41,270 nt of DNA from a bacterium (lineage in GTDB: Bacteria; Chloroflexota; Dormibacteria; Aeolococcales; Bog-877): assembly GCA_021795235.1 (NCBI GenBank), contig JAJYPP010000023.1, positions 1 through 41,270 on the forward strand. Reading direction: 5' to 3'. Shown piece after piece: positions 8,327 through 16,645 of the stretch. Numbering within the stretch: the first letter of the stretch is position 1; each line of letters opens with the position of its first letter. The position numbers were made by a program, and so were the translations under genes. The notes under the pieces were generated by a model. That model had not been told where the DNA came from, made no database searches, and saw only the letters and a list, made by a program, of their open reading frames with translations.

Positions 8327-8651
8327 GGCCGTCGATGCCGGGGCCTACTACGAGATGCACGCCTACCTCTGCAAGGCGCTGGCGCATCCTACCCGCCTGC
8401 TCATAATCGACGAGCTGCGGGACGGGCCTCGCTCGGTCGGAGAGCTCTGCCTGCGGCTGGGACTCCCTCAGAGCAACCTCTCGCAGCATCTCGGCATCCT
8501 GCGTGCCAAGCGGTTGGTCTCCCACCGGCGGGAGGGCAGCACCATCTACTACCAGGTGCGGGACCGCCGACTGATCGAGGCATTCGACCTCCTGCGGCTG
8601 GTGCTGCGCGATGCCCTCCGCGAAGAAGGGCGGCTGGCCATGTCGAGTTAG
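8301..8651 (+). CDS. ArsR-family transcriptional regulator
   Basis: Winged-helix repressor of 116 residues. KALAHPTRLLIIDEL, the recognition helix region LPQSNLSQHLGILRAKRLV and the wing HRREGSTIYYQV are all typical of ArsR/SmtB proteins. Two cysteines, Cys24 and Cys50 (GELCLRL), are present. The second sits where sulfane-sulfur-sensing ArsR proteins and metal sensors carry a ligand or reactive thiol. In Hyphomicrobium an ArsR protein (sHdrR) controls shdr genes and senses oxidised sulfur, and the position here fits a similar role. The gene overlaps the end of dsrE2 by 26 bases. ATG 8307 or 8355 are alternative starts. Confidence 0.88.
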   Translation: MPMSHSSSEAVDAGAYYEMHAYLCKALAHPTRLLIIDELRDGPRSVGELCLRLGLPQSNLSQHLGILRAKRLVSHRREGSTIYYQVRDRRLIEAFDLLRLVLRDALREEGRLAMSS

Positions 8652-8652
8652 G

Positions 8653-10020
8653 ATGGGGCCACCGGAAGCGCCCGGTGAGCGCTCCACGTCCTCGACATTG
8701 GCTCGGCGGTCGGCGGCGGACGCCCGTCGGCGCCTGACCTCCGCGTCTCCGGTGGGCCGTACCCTGGTTGCCTCGTCCCGGCGCCCTCCGACTCCCACAG
8801 CCGGCCGTTCTGAACCCTGTCTGGCACAGGGGCCCAGCGACCATCCGGGCGGGCCCAGGGTGACACCCCCGACCAGGGCCGGGAAGGCGGCCCCCGCAGC
8901 GTCCGCTCAAGCATCGCGCCAGGCGGCGGGCGAGCTGAGGGCGCTCCAGCGGCTGCGCCTGGCGGTGACCGGCACGGCTGATCTCGCGGGCGTGCAGGAG
9001 TGCATTGGCCGGGGCCTCACCGAGGGTTTGGGCTTTCCCGCCGCCACCGTCGGGCTGGTCGATGACGCCCAGCTGCGAGTTGGCGGCTGGCGGCAGCCCG
9101 GGGGTGAGGGGATGTCGTCGCTGCCCACCATGGCCATCGAGGACGGCGGCCCTCTGGCCAAGGCCTTCCGTCAACCCGGTCGGGTGGTGCGGGGCGAGCT
9201 GGGAGCACGCCCGGTGGCCATCTGCGCCTTGGCCTTCCGAGACCAGCGGCTCGGCCTGCTGGCCGTAGACCTGCCTCCTCAGGGGCTCGGCAAGGCTGGG
9301 AAGCTGGCTCTGGAACGGTTCTCCGCCCGTGCCGGGGAGGCCCTGGCCGGAGTCCGCATGTGTGTTGACCGCACCCGCCGCCTGGCGGTGGAGGCGGAGC
9401 GCACCCGCATCTCCATTGAGATGCATGACGCTGTCATCCAGTCGCTCTTCGCGATCGCCTGCACCCTCCAGGGCTGCGCCCAGGCGGTCGAGGGCCGGGA
9501 CCCGGAGCAGGTCCGGCGCTTGGAGGAGTGCCGCCGCCTGGCCGAGAAGACCCTGGCCCAGGTCCGCCAGAGCATCTACGATCTCTGGCCCGCCGAACTT
9601 CTGGAGCGCCAGTTCCTCGGCCAGCTGCGAGCCCACCTGGCCGACCTCGGCACCCTGGACCGCCCCCTGGAGCTGGAATGGGAGGCCAGGGGGCACCTGG
9701 CCGACCTGTCGCGAGAGGCCCGCCAGGCGCTGCTGTCGGTGGCCCAGGAGGCGGTCAGCAACGTGGTGCGGCACGCCCAGGCGCACCGGGTGGAAGTGGT
9801 GTTGGACGCCGGCTCAGACCCGGTGCGGCTGCAGGTTTCCGATGACGGGTGTGGCGTGGCCCAGGATCCGATGCGGCCCCAGTTCGGACTCCGGGGCATG
9901 CGCGCCCGGCTGGCCCCGATGGGAGGTCGGCTGGAGCTCACCTCGCGGCCTGGATCCGGGACCACGGTGGAAGCGAGCATCCCCAGGGTCATGGCGGCGG
10001 CCGGTCCCGAACGGTCATGA
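8653..10020 (+). CDS. Soluble GAF-domain sensor histidine kinase (NarX/DegS class)
   Basis: Kinase of about 455 residues. The first 90 or so residues are low-complexity (Ser, Arg, Pro), followed by a GAF-like domain (about 115-235), a HisKA_3 dimerisation domain with ERTRISIEMHDAVIQ, where the phosphorylated His is near 258, and a HATPase domain with VSNVVRHAQAH, DDGCG and GLRGMRARL. There is no membrane segment, so it senses a cytoplasmic signal. ATG 8653 lies two bases after the arsR stop. The low-complexity start leaves room for a later start such as GTG 8853. It overlaps the response regulator by ATGA, so the two are made together. Its place between dsrE2-arsR and the apr-qmo operon suggests control of sulfur genes. 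Confidence 0.87.
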   Translation: MGPPEAPGERSTSSTLARRSAADARRRLTSASPVGRTLVASSRRPPTPTAGRSEPCLAQGPSDHPGGPRVTPPTRAGKAAPAASAQASRQAAGELRALQRLRLAVTGTADLAGVQECIGRGLTEGLGFPAATVGLVDDAQLRVGGWRQPGGEGMSSLPTMAIEDGGPLAKAFRQPGRVVRGELGARPVAICALAFRDQRLGLLAVDLPPQGLGKAGKLALERFSARAGEALAGVRMCVDRTRRLAVEAERTRISIEMHDAVIQSLFAIACTLQGCAQAVEGRDPEQVRRLEECRRLAEKTLAQVRQSIYDLWPAELLERQFLGQLRAHLADLGTLDRPLELEWEARGHLADLSREARQALLSVAQEAVSNVVRHAQAHRVEVVLDAGSDPVRLQVSDDGCGVAQDPMRPQFGLRGMRARLAPMGGRLELTSRPGSGTTVEASIPRVMAAAGPERS

Positions 10021-10769
10021 TCCGGCTGCTGATCGCGGATGACCATGAGATGGTTCGCCAGGGCTTACAACTCATGTTCGAGGCCGCCCCGGACGTCGAG
10101 GTGGTGGCCACCGCGGCCAGCGGCGAGGAGGCCGTCGACCTGGCGGTCGCCCTGCAGCCGGATGTCGTCCTGATGGACCTGCACATGCCGGGCATCGGCG
10201 GCATGGGGGCACTGCGACTGCTGCGACAGCGCGGCTCCACCGCCAGGGTGCTGGTGCTGACCGGGATCGCCGGGGACCAGGAGGCGCTGGCCGCGATCAG
10301 CGCCGGCGCCGCCGGGTACGTGCTGAAGCAGGTGCCGGTGGCGCAACTGCAGGTCGCCATCCGCGCCGTCGCCGCCGGCCAGGCCTATCTGGACCCGGCC
10401 GTCACCGGCACCGTGCTCTCCTTCGCGCGCCAGGGATTCAAGGAGGTTGGCGGACCGTGGCATCTGAGCCGGAGGGAGCTGGAGGTCCTGGGACTGATCT
10501 CCGAGGGGCTCAGCAATCGCGAGATCGCCGACCGGCTCTTCCTCAGCGAACAGACGGTGCGCAGCCATGTCAAGACCACCCTGCGCAAGATGGGCAAGAA
10601 GCACCGCCTGGATGCTGTGCTGGCGGCCCTGCAGGTGGGGCTCATCGACGGCACTCAGAGCGGTTCCGAGAGCCCAGATTTCCCCCTTTCGGGGGAGGGT
10701 AATCCCCCCCCCAGGGGGAGACCGGGGCCCAGACGGCCCTCGCATACTGGAGCGCAACCGTTGACATAG
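10017..10769 (+). CDS. NarL/FixJ-type response regulator
   Basis: Protein of 250 residues with an N-terminal receiver domain (acidic pair Asp8-Asp9, phospho-acceptor Asp near 54 in VVLMDLHMPG, Lys in YVLKQ) and a LuxR-type helix-turn-helix (about 150-210, with LSRRELEVLGLISEGLSNREIADRLFLSEQTVRSHV). ATG 10017 overlaps the kinase stop. The family normally ends soon after this domain. Here about 30 further residues rich in Gly, Pro and Arg follow, and all of them are encoded by the conserved leader element at 10679-10786. The tail therefore looks like read-through into regulatory DNA rather than a domain. Likely target: the sulfur operons on either side (inference). Confidence 0.9.
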   Translation: MIRLLIADDHEMVRQGLQLMFEAAPDVEVVATAASGEEAVDLAVALQPDVVLMDLHMPGIGGMGALRLLRQRGSTARVLVLTGIAGDQEALAAISAGAAGYVLKQVPVAQLQVAIRAVAAGQAYLDPAVTGTVLSFARQGFKEVGGPWHLSRRELEVLGLISEGLSNREIADRLFLSEQTVRSHVKTTLRKMGKKHRLDAVLAALQVGLIDGTQSGSESPDFPLSGEGNPPPRGRPGPRRPSHTGAQPLT

Positions 10770-10786
10770 GAGGGACGCAGCCCATG
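10679..10786 (+). promoter_or_regulatory. Conserved 108-base leader element, copy A (before the apr-qmo operon)
   Basis: This stretch aligns without a gap to 21083-21190, with 74 of 108 bases identical by hand count. Shared blocks are: TTTCCCCCTTYCGGGGGA (here 10679-10696; dyad TCCCCC/GGGGGA with a 4-base loop); a second C-run/G-run dyad (about 10704-10719); CATACT (10743-10748); TTGACA directly followed by an AGGAGG-type ribosome-binding site (10761-10773); and AGCCCATG ending in a start codon. CATACT could be a -10 box, which would place the dyads where an operator or activator site lies. Alternatively the dyads could fold in the mRNA. This copy sits inside the 3' end of the response-regulator gene. 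Confidence 0.7.
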
Positions 10787-10960
10787 TGGGACCGGCCGGC
10801 CGCCGTCTCGCTGCGATCGGGGACCCTAGCCACAACCGCCGCCGCAGAAGTCGCGGGCGCGGCGCACGAAGGCGCGCCGCGGGTCCAGGCTGGGGTCCGG
10901 CCTCTGGCAAGCGCCGGCGGTCGCGTCCCCCGGGCGAAGTCGGGCGTGGGTGGGCCATGA
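10784..10960 (+). CDS. Possible 58-residue leader ORF before the metallophosphatase
   Basis: The ATG that ends the conserved leader (10784, with AGGAGG-type ribosome-binding site and suitable spacing) opens a 58-codon frame. It stops at TGA 10958-10960 and overlaps the ATG at 10957 of the metallophosphatase by ATGA. Its codons 1, 3 and 5 encode Met, Asp and Pro, as do those of shdrB1, whose start the second leader copy serves. The rest is low-complexity Ala, Gly and Arg with no recognisable domain. It may be a coupling leader peptide, or the 5' stub of a gene carried along with the leader. The strong start signals support translation; function is unknown. Confidence 0.4.
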   Translation: MWDRPAAVSLRSGTLATTAAAEVAGAAHEGAPRVQAGVRPLASAGGRVPRAKSGVGGP

Positions 10961-11796
10961 CCCCCGCTCCATCGGAGGATCTGGTTGAGCCGCCGGCGCC
11001 AGGCGGGGGCCCTTTCGAAGGCGGTGCCTCGGCCCCTGGTCCGTGGGGGGATCTAGAGGGGGTGGGGGAGCGGATCTGCGTGTTGTCGGACGTCCACGGC
11101 AATGTCTATTCCCTGGAGGCGGTGCTCCGAGATATTCGCAAGGTGGGATGCGACACCCTGGTGGTGGCGGGCGACATCGCCGCCCACGGTCCAGCCCCTG
11201 TAGAATCGGTCGATCTGATTCGCACCCTGGGGGCGATCACGGTTAGAGGCAACACCGACCGCTACCTGGCCGAGGGCTCGGCGCCCAGGGCGGGAACCCG
11301 AGATCCGGAGCAGTCACTGTCCTTGGACTGGAGCCGGGAGCAGCTGGGAGCGGACCGCCTCCGCTTCCTCGGGGAGCTGCCGCCCTCGGTGACTTTGGCG
11401 GGCTGCCTGGTTGTGCATGGGTCGCCCGGGGACGACGAGCGGGGGATCTGGCCCTATACCACCGACGCCGACATCGACGCCCACGGGTGGGTCGGCACCC
11501 TGCTCTGTGGTCACACCCATCGCCCATTCCAGCGGAGAGTGGCGGGCGGGGAGGTGGTCAACGTGGGGAGCGCCGGCTGGACCCTTGATGGCGACCCTCG
11601 CCCCAGCTATGCCCTGCTCGAGCGGGACCGCGCAGCTGCGGCCGGGTCCTGGCGGGTCACCCTGCGCCGGGTCGACTACGACCGCAGCCAGCCCCTGGCG
11701 GAGCTGGAGCGGCGCCAGGTGCCGTGGCGTTCCGCGGTCAGCCACTACATCGAAACCGCGACCTGGCGCACCCCAGCGGTTAGGGCGCTCCCATGA
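10957..11796 (+). CDS. Calcineurin-like metallophosphatase (YfcE/MJ0936-type)
   Basis: Protein of about 279 residues with all core motifs of binuclear metallophosphatases: [34 protein letters not shown] and [10 protein letters not shown]. This subgroup hydrolyses phosphodiesters or nucleotides; the substrate here is unknown. It is the first large gene of the sat-apr-qmo operon and its stop overlaps the sat ATG (ATGA). That suggests a role tied to adenylyl-sulfate or nucleotide turnover, by inference. The frame is open from GTG 10786, but the upstream part is Arg-rich and unlike protein, and ATG 10957 is coupled to the leader ORF, so 10957 is preferred. Confidence 0.85.
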   Translation: MTPAPSEDLVEPPAPGGGPFEGGASAPGPWGDLEGVGERICVLSDVHGNVYSLEAVLRDIRKVGCDTLVVAGDIAAHGPAPVESVDLIRTLGAITVRGNTDRYLAEGSAPRAGTRDPEQSLSLDWSREQLGADRLRFLGELPPSVTLAGCLVVHGSPGDDERGIWPYTTDADIDAHGWVGTLLCGHTHRPFQRRVAGGEVVNVGSAGWTLDGDPRPSYALLERDRAAAAGSWRVTLRRVDYDRSQPLAELERRQVPWRSAVSHYIETATWRTPAVRALP

Positions 11797-13037
11797 GCCT
11801 CGTGCAACCGCACGGCGTGCGCCGCACCCTCCAGCCGTTGCTGGTGCCCGAACCAGAGCGCGCCGAGCGCTTGGCCCGGGCGGGGACGCTGCCCCGGATC
11901 GAGATGACCTCGCGGGAGACCTCGGACCTGATCATGTTGGGGATCGGGGCCTTCACTCCGCTCTCGGGCTTCATGGGTGAGGCGGACTGGCGCGCCAGCT
12001 GCGGGCAGATGCAGCTAGCGGACGGGACCTTCTGGCCCCTGCCCATAACCGTGTCGGCCATGGCCGAGCAAACAGACGGGCTGGCCCAGGGCAGCGAGGT
12101 CGCCCTGGCAGATGGCGAGACCGGTGAAATCATGGCCACCATGCGGGTCGAAGAGCGATACCGCATCGACCGCCAGTACGAGTGCCTCGAGGTGTACCGC
12201 ACCGCTGACCCGGCCCATCCCGGTGTGGCCAAGGTCATGGAGCAGGGGGAGTTCAACCTGGCCGGCCCGGTGGAGGTGCTGTCCGAGGGGCGCTTCCCCC
12301 AGCAGTACGCGGGCCTCTACCTCAGCCCGACAGAGACCCGGGAGCTGTTCCAGGGGCTGGGCTGGAGCACGGTGGCGGCGTTCCAGACCCGCAATCCGAT
12401 GCATCGCGCCCACGAGTACCTGGCCAAGGTGGCCGTCGAAATCTGTGACGGAGTTCTCATCCACCAACTCCTGGGGCGCCTCAAGGCGGGCGACATCCCC
12501 GCCGAAGTGCGGGTGCGGGCCATCGACGCCCTGGTCTCCCGGTACTTCGTCCCTGGCACCTGCGTCCAGGCGGGCTACCCGATGGAGATGCGGTACGCGG
12601 GACCTCGGGAAGCGCTGCTCCACGCCGTCTTCCGGCAGAACTACGGCTGCAGCCACCTCATCGTGGGCCGCGACCACGCGGGCGTGGGCAGCTACTACGG
12701 ACCGTTCGACGCCCAGGCCATTTTCAAGGAGATCCCCGAGCACGCGCTGCAGTTGCGGCCGATGTTCTTCGACCTGACCTTCTACTGCCGGGGCTGCGAC
12801 GGCATGGCCTCTTCCCGGACCTGTCCCCACGATCCCGACCAGCGCCTGCTCATCAGCGGCACCGACCTGCGACAGATGCTGTCCCGGGGGGATGAGGTGC
12901 CCGAGCACTTCAGCCGTCCGGAGGTGCTGGAGATACTCAAAGAGCACTACCTCGACCTGGCCCGGCAGAGTGATTCGGCCGGCTCCGACCGCTCGGGGGC
13001 CCAACCCGCGCATACGCGCGATCAGAGGAGGACGTAG
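11793..13037 (+). CDS. sat: ATP sulfurylase (sulfate adenylyltransferase), dissimilatory type
   Basis: Homo-oligomeric ATP sulfurylase of 414 residues. In sulfur oxidisers it runs APS + PPi to ATP + sulfate, conserving energy. Visible motifs are the nucleotide-binding [14 protein letters not shown] (QTRN and HxxH) and [19 protein letters not shown], followed by the metal-site-like [16 protein letters not shown] segment found in bacterial and archaeal dissimilatory enzymes. An N-terminal PUA-like region precedes the catalytic domain and there is no APS-kinase domain. ATG 11793 overlaps the metallophosphatase stop, and aprB starts two bases after the sat stop. Length and motifs are full, so it should be active. 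Confidence 0.97.
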   Translation: MSLVQPHGVRRTLQPLLVPEPERAERLARAGTLPRIEMTSRETSDLIMLGIGAFTPLSGFMGEADWRASCGQMQLADGTFWPLPITVSAMAEQTDGLAQGSEVALADGETGEIMATMRVEERYRIDRQYECLEVYRTADPAHPGVAKVMEQGEFNLAGPVEVLSEGRFPQQYAGLYLSPTETRELFQGLGWSTVAAFQTRNPMHRAHEYLAKVAVEICDGVLIHQLLGRLKAGDIPAEVRVRAIDALVSRYFVPGTCVQAGYPMEMRYAGPREALLHAVFRQNYGCSHLIVGRDHAGVGSYYGPFDAQAIFKEIPEHALQLRPMFFDLTFYCRGCDGMASSRTCPHDPDQRLLISGTDLRQMLSRGDEVPEHFSRPEVLEILKEHYLDLARQSDSAGSDRSGAQPAHTRDQRRT

Positions 13038-13039
13038 TC

Positions 13040-13492
13040 ATGCCGACCTATGTCAATCCGGACAAGTGCGACGGCTGCAAGGCTTTGGACAAGCCCGCCT
13101 GCGCCTACATCTGTCCCAACGACCTGATGGCGTTGGATCTGGCCATGGGCAAGGCCTTCAACCAAGAGCCGGACCAGTGCTGGGAGTGCTATGCCTGCGT
13201 CAAGACCTGCCCGCAATCGGCGATCGCGATGCGGGGCTACGCGGACGTGGTGCCGCTGGGGGCCAGCCTGACGCCGCTGCGGGGGACCGAGTCGATCATG
13301 TGGACAGTCCAGTACCGCGACCAGCGAGTGAAGCGGTTCAAATATCCGATCCGCAGCACCCAGTGGGGATCCATCGAGCCTTTCGAGGGAGCTGCCGTCC
13401 CGGACGGCGGCACCCTGAAGGATCCGCACCTGTGCGCCGAGGATATCTGGCTGGGCGTGGACAAGCTACCGGCACCGAGTGGGAGGGCGTGA
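13040..13492 (+). CDS. aprB: APS reductase beta subunit, two [4Fe-4S] clusters
   Basis: Protein of 150 residues. It begins MPTYVNPDKCDGCK and carries two ferredoxin-type cysteine sets (CDGCKALDKPACAYICP and CWECYACVKTCP), the second embedded in the usual EPDQCWECYACVK context. The C-terminal tail wraps the alpha subunit in known structures; residues such as KRFKYPIRSTQWGSI match that tail. It shuttles electrons between the AprA flavin and the Qmo proteins. The stop overlaps the aprA start (TGATG), giving tight translational coupling. Confidence 0.97.
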   Translation: MPTYVNPDKCDGCKALDKPACAYICPNDLMALDLAMGKAFNQEPDQCWECYACVKTCPQSAIAMRGYADVVPLGASLTPLRGTESIMWTVQYRDQRVKRFKYPIRSTQWGSIEPFEGAAVPDGGTLKDPHLCAEDIWLGVDKLPAPSGRA

Positions 13493-15357
13493 TGAACCAG
13501 CCAGAAGTCGAGGTCGTGGAAACCGATCTCCTGATCCTGGGCGGCGGCATGGCGGGTTGTGGCGCCGCCTTCGAAGCCGGCTTTTGGGGCAAGGCCCATG
13601 GCCTGCGCACCACCATCGTGGAGAAGGCGGCGGTGGAACGCAGTGGGGCGGTGGCGATGGGGCTGTCGGCGATCAACTGCTACATGGGGATGCGCTGGGG
13701 GGAGAACCAGCCCGAGGACTTCGTGCGCTACGTCCGCCAGGATCTGATGGGGCTGTGTCGTGAGGATCTGGTCTACGACGTGGCCCGCCACGTCGATTCC
13801 TCGGTGCACATGTTCGAGAAGTGGGGACTGCCCATCTTCAAGACCGAGGACGGCCACTACAAGCGCGAGGGCCGTTGGCAGATCATGATCCACGGGGAGT
13901 CCTTCAAGCCCATTGTGGCGGAGGCGGCCAAGAAGGCGATCGGACCGGAGAACGTCTACGAGCGCATCTTTGTCTCCGATCTGCTCAAGGATCCGGCCAC
14001 CGGTCACGTCTCCGGTGCGGTCGGTTTCTCGGTGCGCGACCACAAGGTCTACGTCTTCAAGGCCAGGGCGGTGATCTCCTCGGCGGGAGGCGCCACCGGG
14101 GTCTTCCGGCCCCACGCGGTGGGCGAGGGCCTGGGCCGGATCTGGTACGCGCCGTGGAACACCGGTTCCGCCTACTCGCTCATGATCAAGGCCGGCGCCG
14201 CCATGACCCAGATGGAGCACCGCCTGGTGGTCACCCGGTTCAAGGACGGCTACGGGCCGGTGGGGATGTGGTTCCTGCTCTTCAAGGGCAAGGTGCGCAA
14301 CGCCTATGGCGAGCTCTATGAGGACACCCAGGCCAAGGCCCTGGACGAGTTCCCTCCGTACGGAGATACCCGCCCGATCCCGACTCCGCTGCGCAACCAC
14401 CAGATGCTGCTGGACCGCGCCCAGGGCAGGGGCCCGCACTACATGCGCACCGACGACGCCCTGCAGGCGCTCACTGCGGGCCTGGACCCCAAGGCGATCC
14501 GGGCCATCGAGAGCGATGCCTGGGAGGACTTCCTGGACATGACCATGTCCCAGGCCCTGCTCTGGGCATCCAACAACATCGACCCGGCGGTGCAGCCATC
14601 GGAGTTGACCCTGACCGAGCCGTACCTGATGGGCTCCCACTCCTCCGCCACCGGCGCCTGGGTGAGCGGGCCTGAGGACTTGGCGCCCGAGGGCTACTTC
14701 TGGGGCTACAACCGGATGACGACGGTGCCCGGGCTCTTCGCCGCCGGCGATGGGGTGGGCGCCTCCGCCCACAAGTTCTCGTCGGGCTCCTACACCGAGG
14801 GGCGGTTGGCGGCGAAGGCCGCGATGGCCTTCATCACCGACAATCCCACCCGGCCCGATGTGGACGGGGCTCGCGTGGACACGATCGTCGAGACCCTGTT
14901 CCGGCCGTACCGGGTGTTCGAGGACAACCAGGGCAGCTCCACCAAGCCGGACATCAACCCCAACTACTTCTATCCCAAGCAGGGCCTGCTGCGGCTGCAG
15001 AAGCTGATGGACGAGTACGTCGCCGGGCAGGGCTCCAACTACCTGACCAACGAGCCCACGCTGCTGCGGGGTCTGGAGCTGCTGGAGAGCCTCAAGGAGG
15101 ATATGAGCAAGGTGGCGGCCCGCGACCGCCACGAACTGTTGCGGTGCTGGGAGCTGTGGGACCGGATCCGCTGCGCGGAGGCTCACGCACGCCACATCCT
15201 CTACCGCAAGGAGACTCGCTGGCCGGGGTACTACTACCGCGGCGACTACCCCAAGGTCGACGACCAGAACTGGAAGGTCTTCGTCAATTCCCGCTACCTG
15301 GCGGAAACCGGGGAGTGGACCATGGAGACCCAACCTCACCACTCCATCGTCTCCTGA
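13492..15357 (+). CDS. aprA: APS reductase alpha subunit (FAD)
   Basis: Flavoprotein of 621 residues interconverting sulfite + AMP with APS. The N-terminal FAD-binding motif is LLILGGGMAGCGAAFEA, followed by VEKAAVERSGAVAMGLSAINCYMG as in other AprA proteins. Later family marks are SSAGGATGVFRPH, NTGSAYSLMIKAGA and MGSHSSATGAWVSGPED, the last containing the His of the substrate channel. ATG 13492 overlaps the aprB stop; the longer open frame upstream runs through aprB and is not the gene. Together with sat and qmoAB and without any dsrAB in the window, the oxidative direction is most likely. Nothing suggests loss of function. Confidence 0.97.
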   Translation: MNQPEVEVVETDLLILGGGMAGCGAAFEAGFWGKAHGLRTTIVEKAAVERSGAVAMGLSAINCYMGMRWGENQPEDFVRYVRQDLMGLCREDLVYDVARHVDSSVHMFEKWGLPIFKTEDGHYKREGRWQIMIHGESFKPIVAEAAKKAIGPENVYERIFVSDLLKDPATGHVSGAVGFSVRDHKVYVFKARAVISSAGGATGVFRPHAVGEGLGRIWYAPWNTGSAYSLMIKAGAAMTQMEHRLVVTRFKDGYGPVGMWFLLFKGKVRNAYGELYEDTQAKALDEFPPYGDTRPIPTPLRNHQMLLDRAQGRGPHYMRTDDALQALTAGLDPKAIRAIESDAWEDFLDMTMSQALLWASNNIDPAVQPSELTLTEPYLMGSHSSATGAWVSGPEDLAPEGYFWGYNRMTTVPGLFAAGDGVGASAHKFSSGSYTEGRLAAKAAMAFITDNPTRPDVDGARVDTIVETLFRPYRVFEDNQGSSTKPDINPNYFYPKQGLLRLQKLMDEYVAGQGSNYLTNEPTLLRGLELLESLKEDMSKVAARDRHELLRCWELWDRIRCAEAHARHILYRKETRWPGYYYRGDYPKVDDQNWKVFVNSRYLAETGEWTMETQPHHSIVS

Positions 15358-15358
15358 G

Positions 15359-16645
15359 ATGGGGCTGGACGGGAAGCTGGGTGGGTCGGAGAGCATCCTG
15401 GTGCTGGGAGGCGGGATCGCCGGTATGACGGCCGCCCTGGAGGCGGCCGAGGCGGGAGCGCAGGTGTACCTGGTGGAGAGGAATCCCCATCTGGGGGGCA
15501 GGGTGGCCCAGCTGTCCCGCTACTTCCCCAAGCTCTGCCCGCCCGCCTGCGGGCTGGAGATCAATTTCCAGCGCCTGCGGGACAACCAGAACATCCGCCT
15601 CTTCACCACCTCTGAGGTGGAGGACCTGAGCGGCGGACCAGGCCACTACCAGGTCAGGATCCGCCGCCTGCCCCGCTACGTCAACGACCGCTGCACCGCC
15701 TGCGGCGCCTGCGCCGAGGTGTGCCCGGTGGACCGGCCCAACCCCTTCGACTACGGCATGAGCACCACCAAGACCATCTATCTGAGCCACGAGATGGCCT
15801 ACCCGATGCGCTACGCGATCGACGCCTCCACCTGCCTCTTCGATGAGTGCGGCAAGTGCGTCGCGGCCTGCCCCTACCAGGCCATCGACCTGCACATGGA
15901 AGCGGCGACCATCGAGCTGGAGGTGGGTGCCGTCATAGTCGCCACCGGGTGGCAGCCCTATGACGCCTCCGCCATCACCAACCTGGCGTTCGAACACCAT
16001 CCCGACGTCATCACCAACGTGATGTTCGAACGGATGCTGGCTGAGAACGGACCCACCGAGGGCCGCGTGGTGCGCCCCTCGGACGGCAGTTCCGTGAGGA
16101 GCGCGGCCTTCGTGCAGTGCGCCGGCTCCCGTGACCGCCTCCACCTCGCCTACTGCTCCGGCATCTGCTGCCTGGCGTCGTTGAAGGAAGCCAGCCTGCT
16201 GCTGGAGCGGAATCCCCAGGCGCAGGCCCATGTCTTCTACATCGACCTGCGCACCCCCGGGACCTACCAGGCGTTCGCCGCCAAGGTGCTCGACCACCCC
16301 CAGGTGCGTGCCGTCAAGGGCAAGGTGGCGGACATCCTGGCCGACCCGAAGAGCGGCCAGCTGGTGGTGGTCGCCGACGACATGATCCATGGCGGGATGG
16401 AGCGCACCCCGGTGGATCTGGTGGTGCTGGCGACCGGCATGGTGCCGAACCCGCTACCCGATGGCCCACTTGGCGCTGAGGCTAGAGGTGCCTTCGGCTT
16501 CTTCGACGAGTCCATCAGCGGGGAGGGCCTGTTCGCCGCCGGTTGCGCCCGGGCGCCGGTCGACGTGGCCACCTCGACGCTGGACGCCACCGCCGCCGCG
16601 ATGCGAGCCCTGGGCGTGGTCCGGGGCGTGGGGGTAGAGGCGTGA
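15359..16645 (+). CDS. qmoA: QmoA-like HdrA-family FAD/Fe-S protein
   Basis: HdrA-type flavoprotein of 428 residues. It has an FAD Rossmann motif near the N-terminus (LVLGGGIAGMTAALEAAE, then HLGGRVAQLSRYFPKLCPPACG). Two ferredoxin-like cysteine sets are inserted (CTACGACAEVCPV; CLFDECGKCVAACPY). The family segment CAGSRDRLHLAYCSGICCLASLKEA follows, and the C-terminal NADH/FAD half includes VLATGMVPNP. QmoA with QmoB takes electrons from AprBA. It begins one base after the aprA stop and its end overlaps the qmoB GTG, so it belongs to the same operon. Sequence alone cannot rule out another HdrA subfamily, but position after aprBA and size agree with QmoA. Confidence 0.9.
   Translation: MGLDGKLGGSESILVLGGGIAGMTAALEAAEAGAQVYLVERNPHLGGRVAQLSRYFPKLCPPACGLEINFQRLRDNQNIRLFTTSEVEDLSGGPGHYQVRIRRLPRYVNDRCTACGACAEVCPVDRPNPFDYGMSTTKTIYLSHEMAYPMRYAIDASTCLFDECGKCVAACPYQAIDLHMEAATIELEVGAVIVATGWQPYDASAITNLAFEHHPDVITNVMFERMLAENGPTEGRVVRPSDGSSVRSAAFVQCAGSRDRLHLAYCSGICCLASLKEASLLLERNPQAQAHVFYIDLRTPGTYQAFAAKVLDHPQVRAVKGKVADILADPKSGQLVVVADDMIHGGMERTPVDLVVLATGMVPNPLPDGPLGAEARGAFGFFDESISGEGLFAAGCARAPVDVATSTLDATAAAMRALGVVRGVGVEA

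Noticed and set aside
10761..10766. TTGACA in the conserved leader as a -35 box
   Set aside because: It abuts the ribosome-binding site in both copies, so a promoter using it would start inside the coding sequence. It is more likely part of the translation signal or leader.
10679..10786. The two leader copies as ends of one transposon
   Set aside because: They are direct, not inverted, 10 kb apart, and each ends exactly at a start codon, which fits a regulatory leader better than transposon ends.
12892..13491. Extended frame running through aprB into aprA, as if a fusion protein
   Set aside because: The upstream part is an out-of-frame reading of sat and aprB; the real aprA starts at ATG 13492.
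13237..15396. Long minus-strand open frame (719 codons) opposite aprB-aprA
   Set aside because: It is the antisense shadow of aprB/aprA; its translation is rich in His, Gln, Val and Leu repeats without any domain. High GC leaves such frames open by chance.
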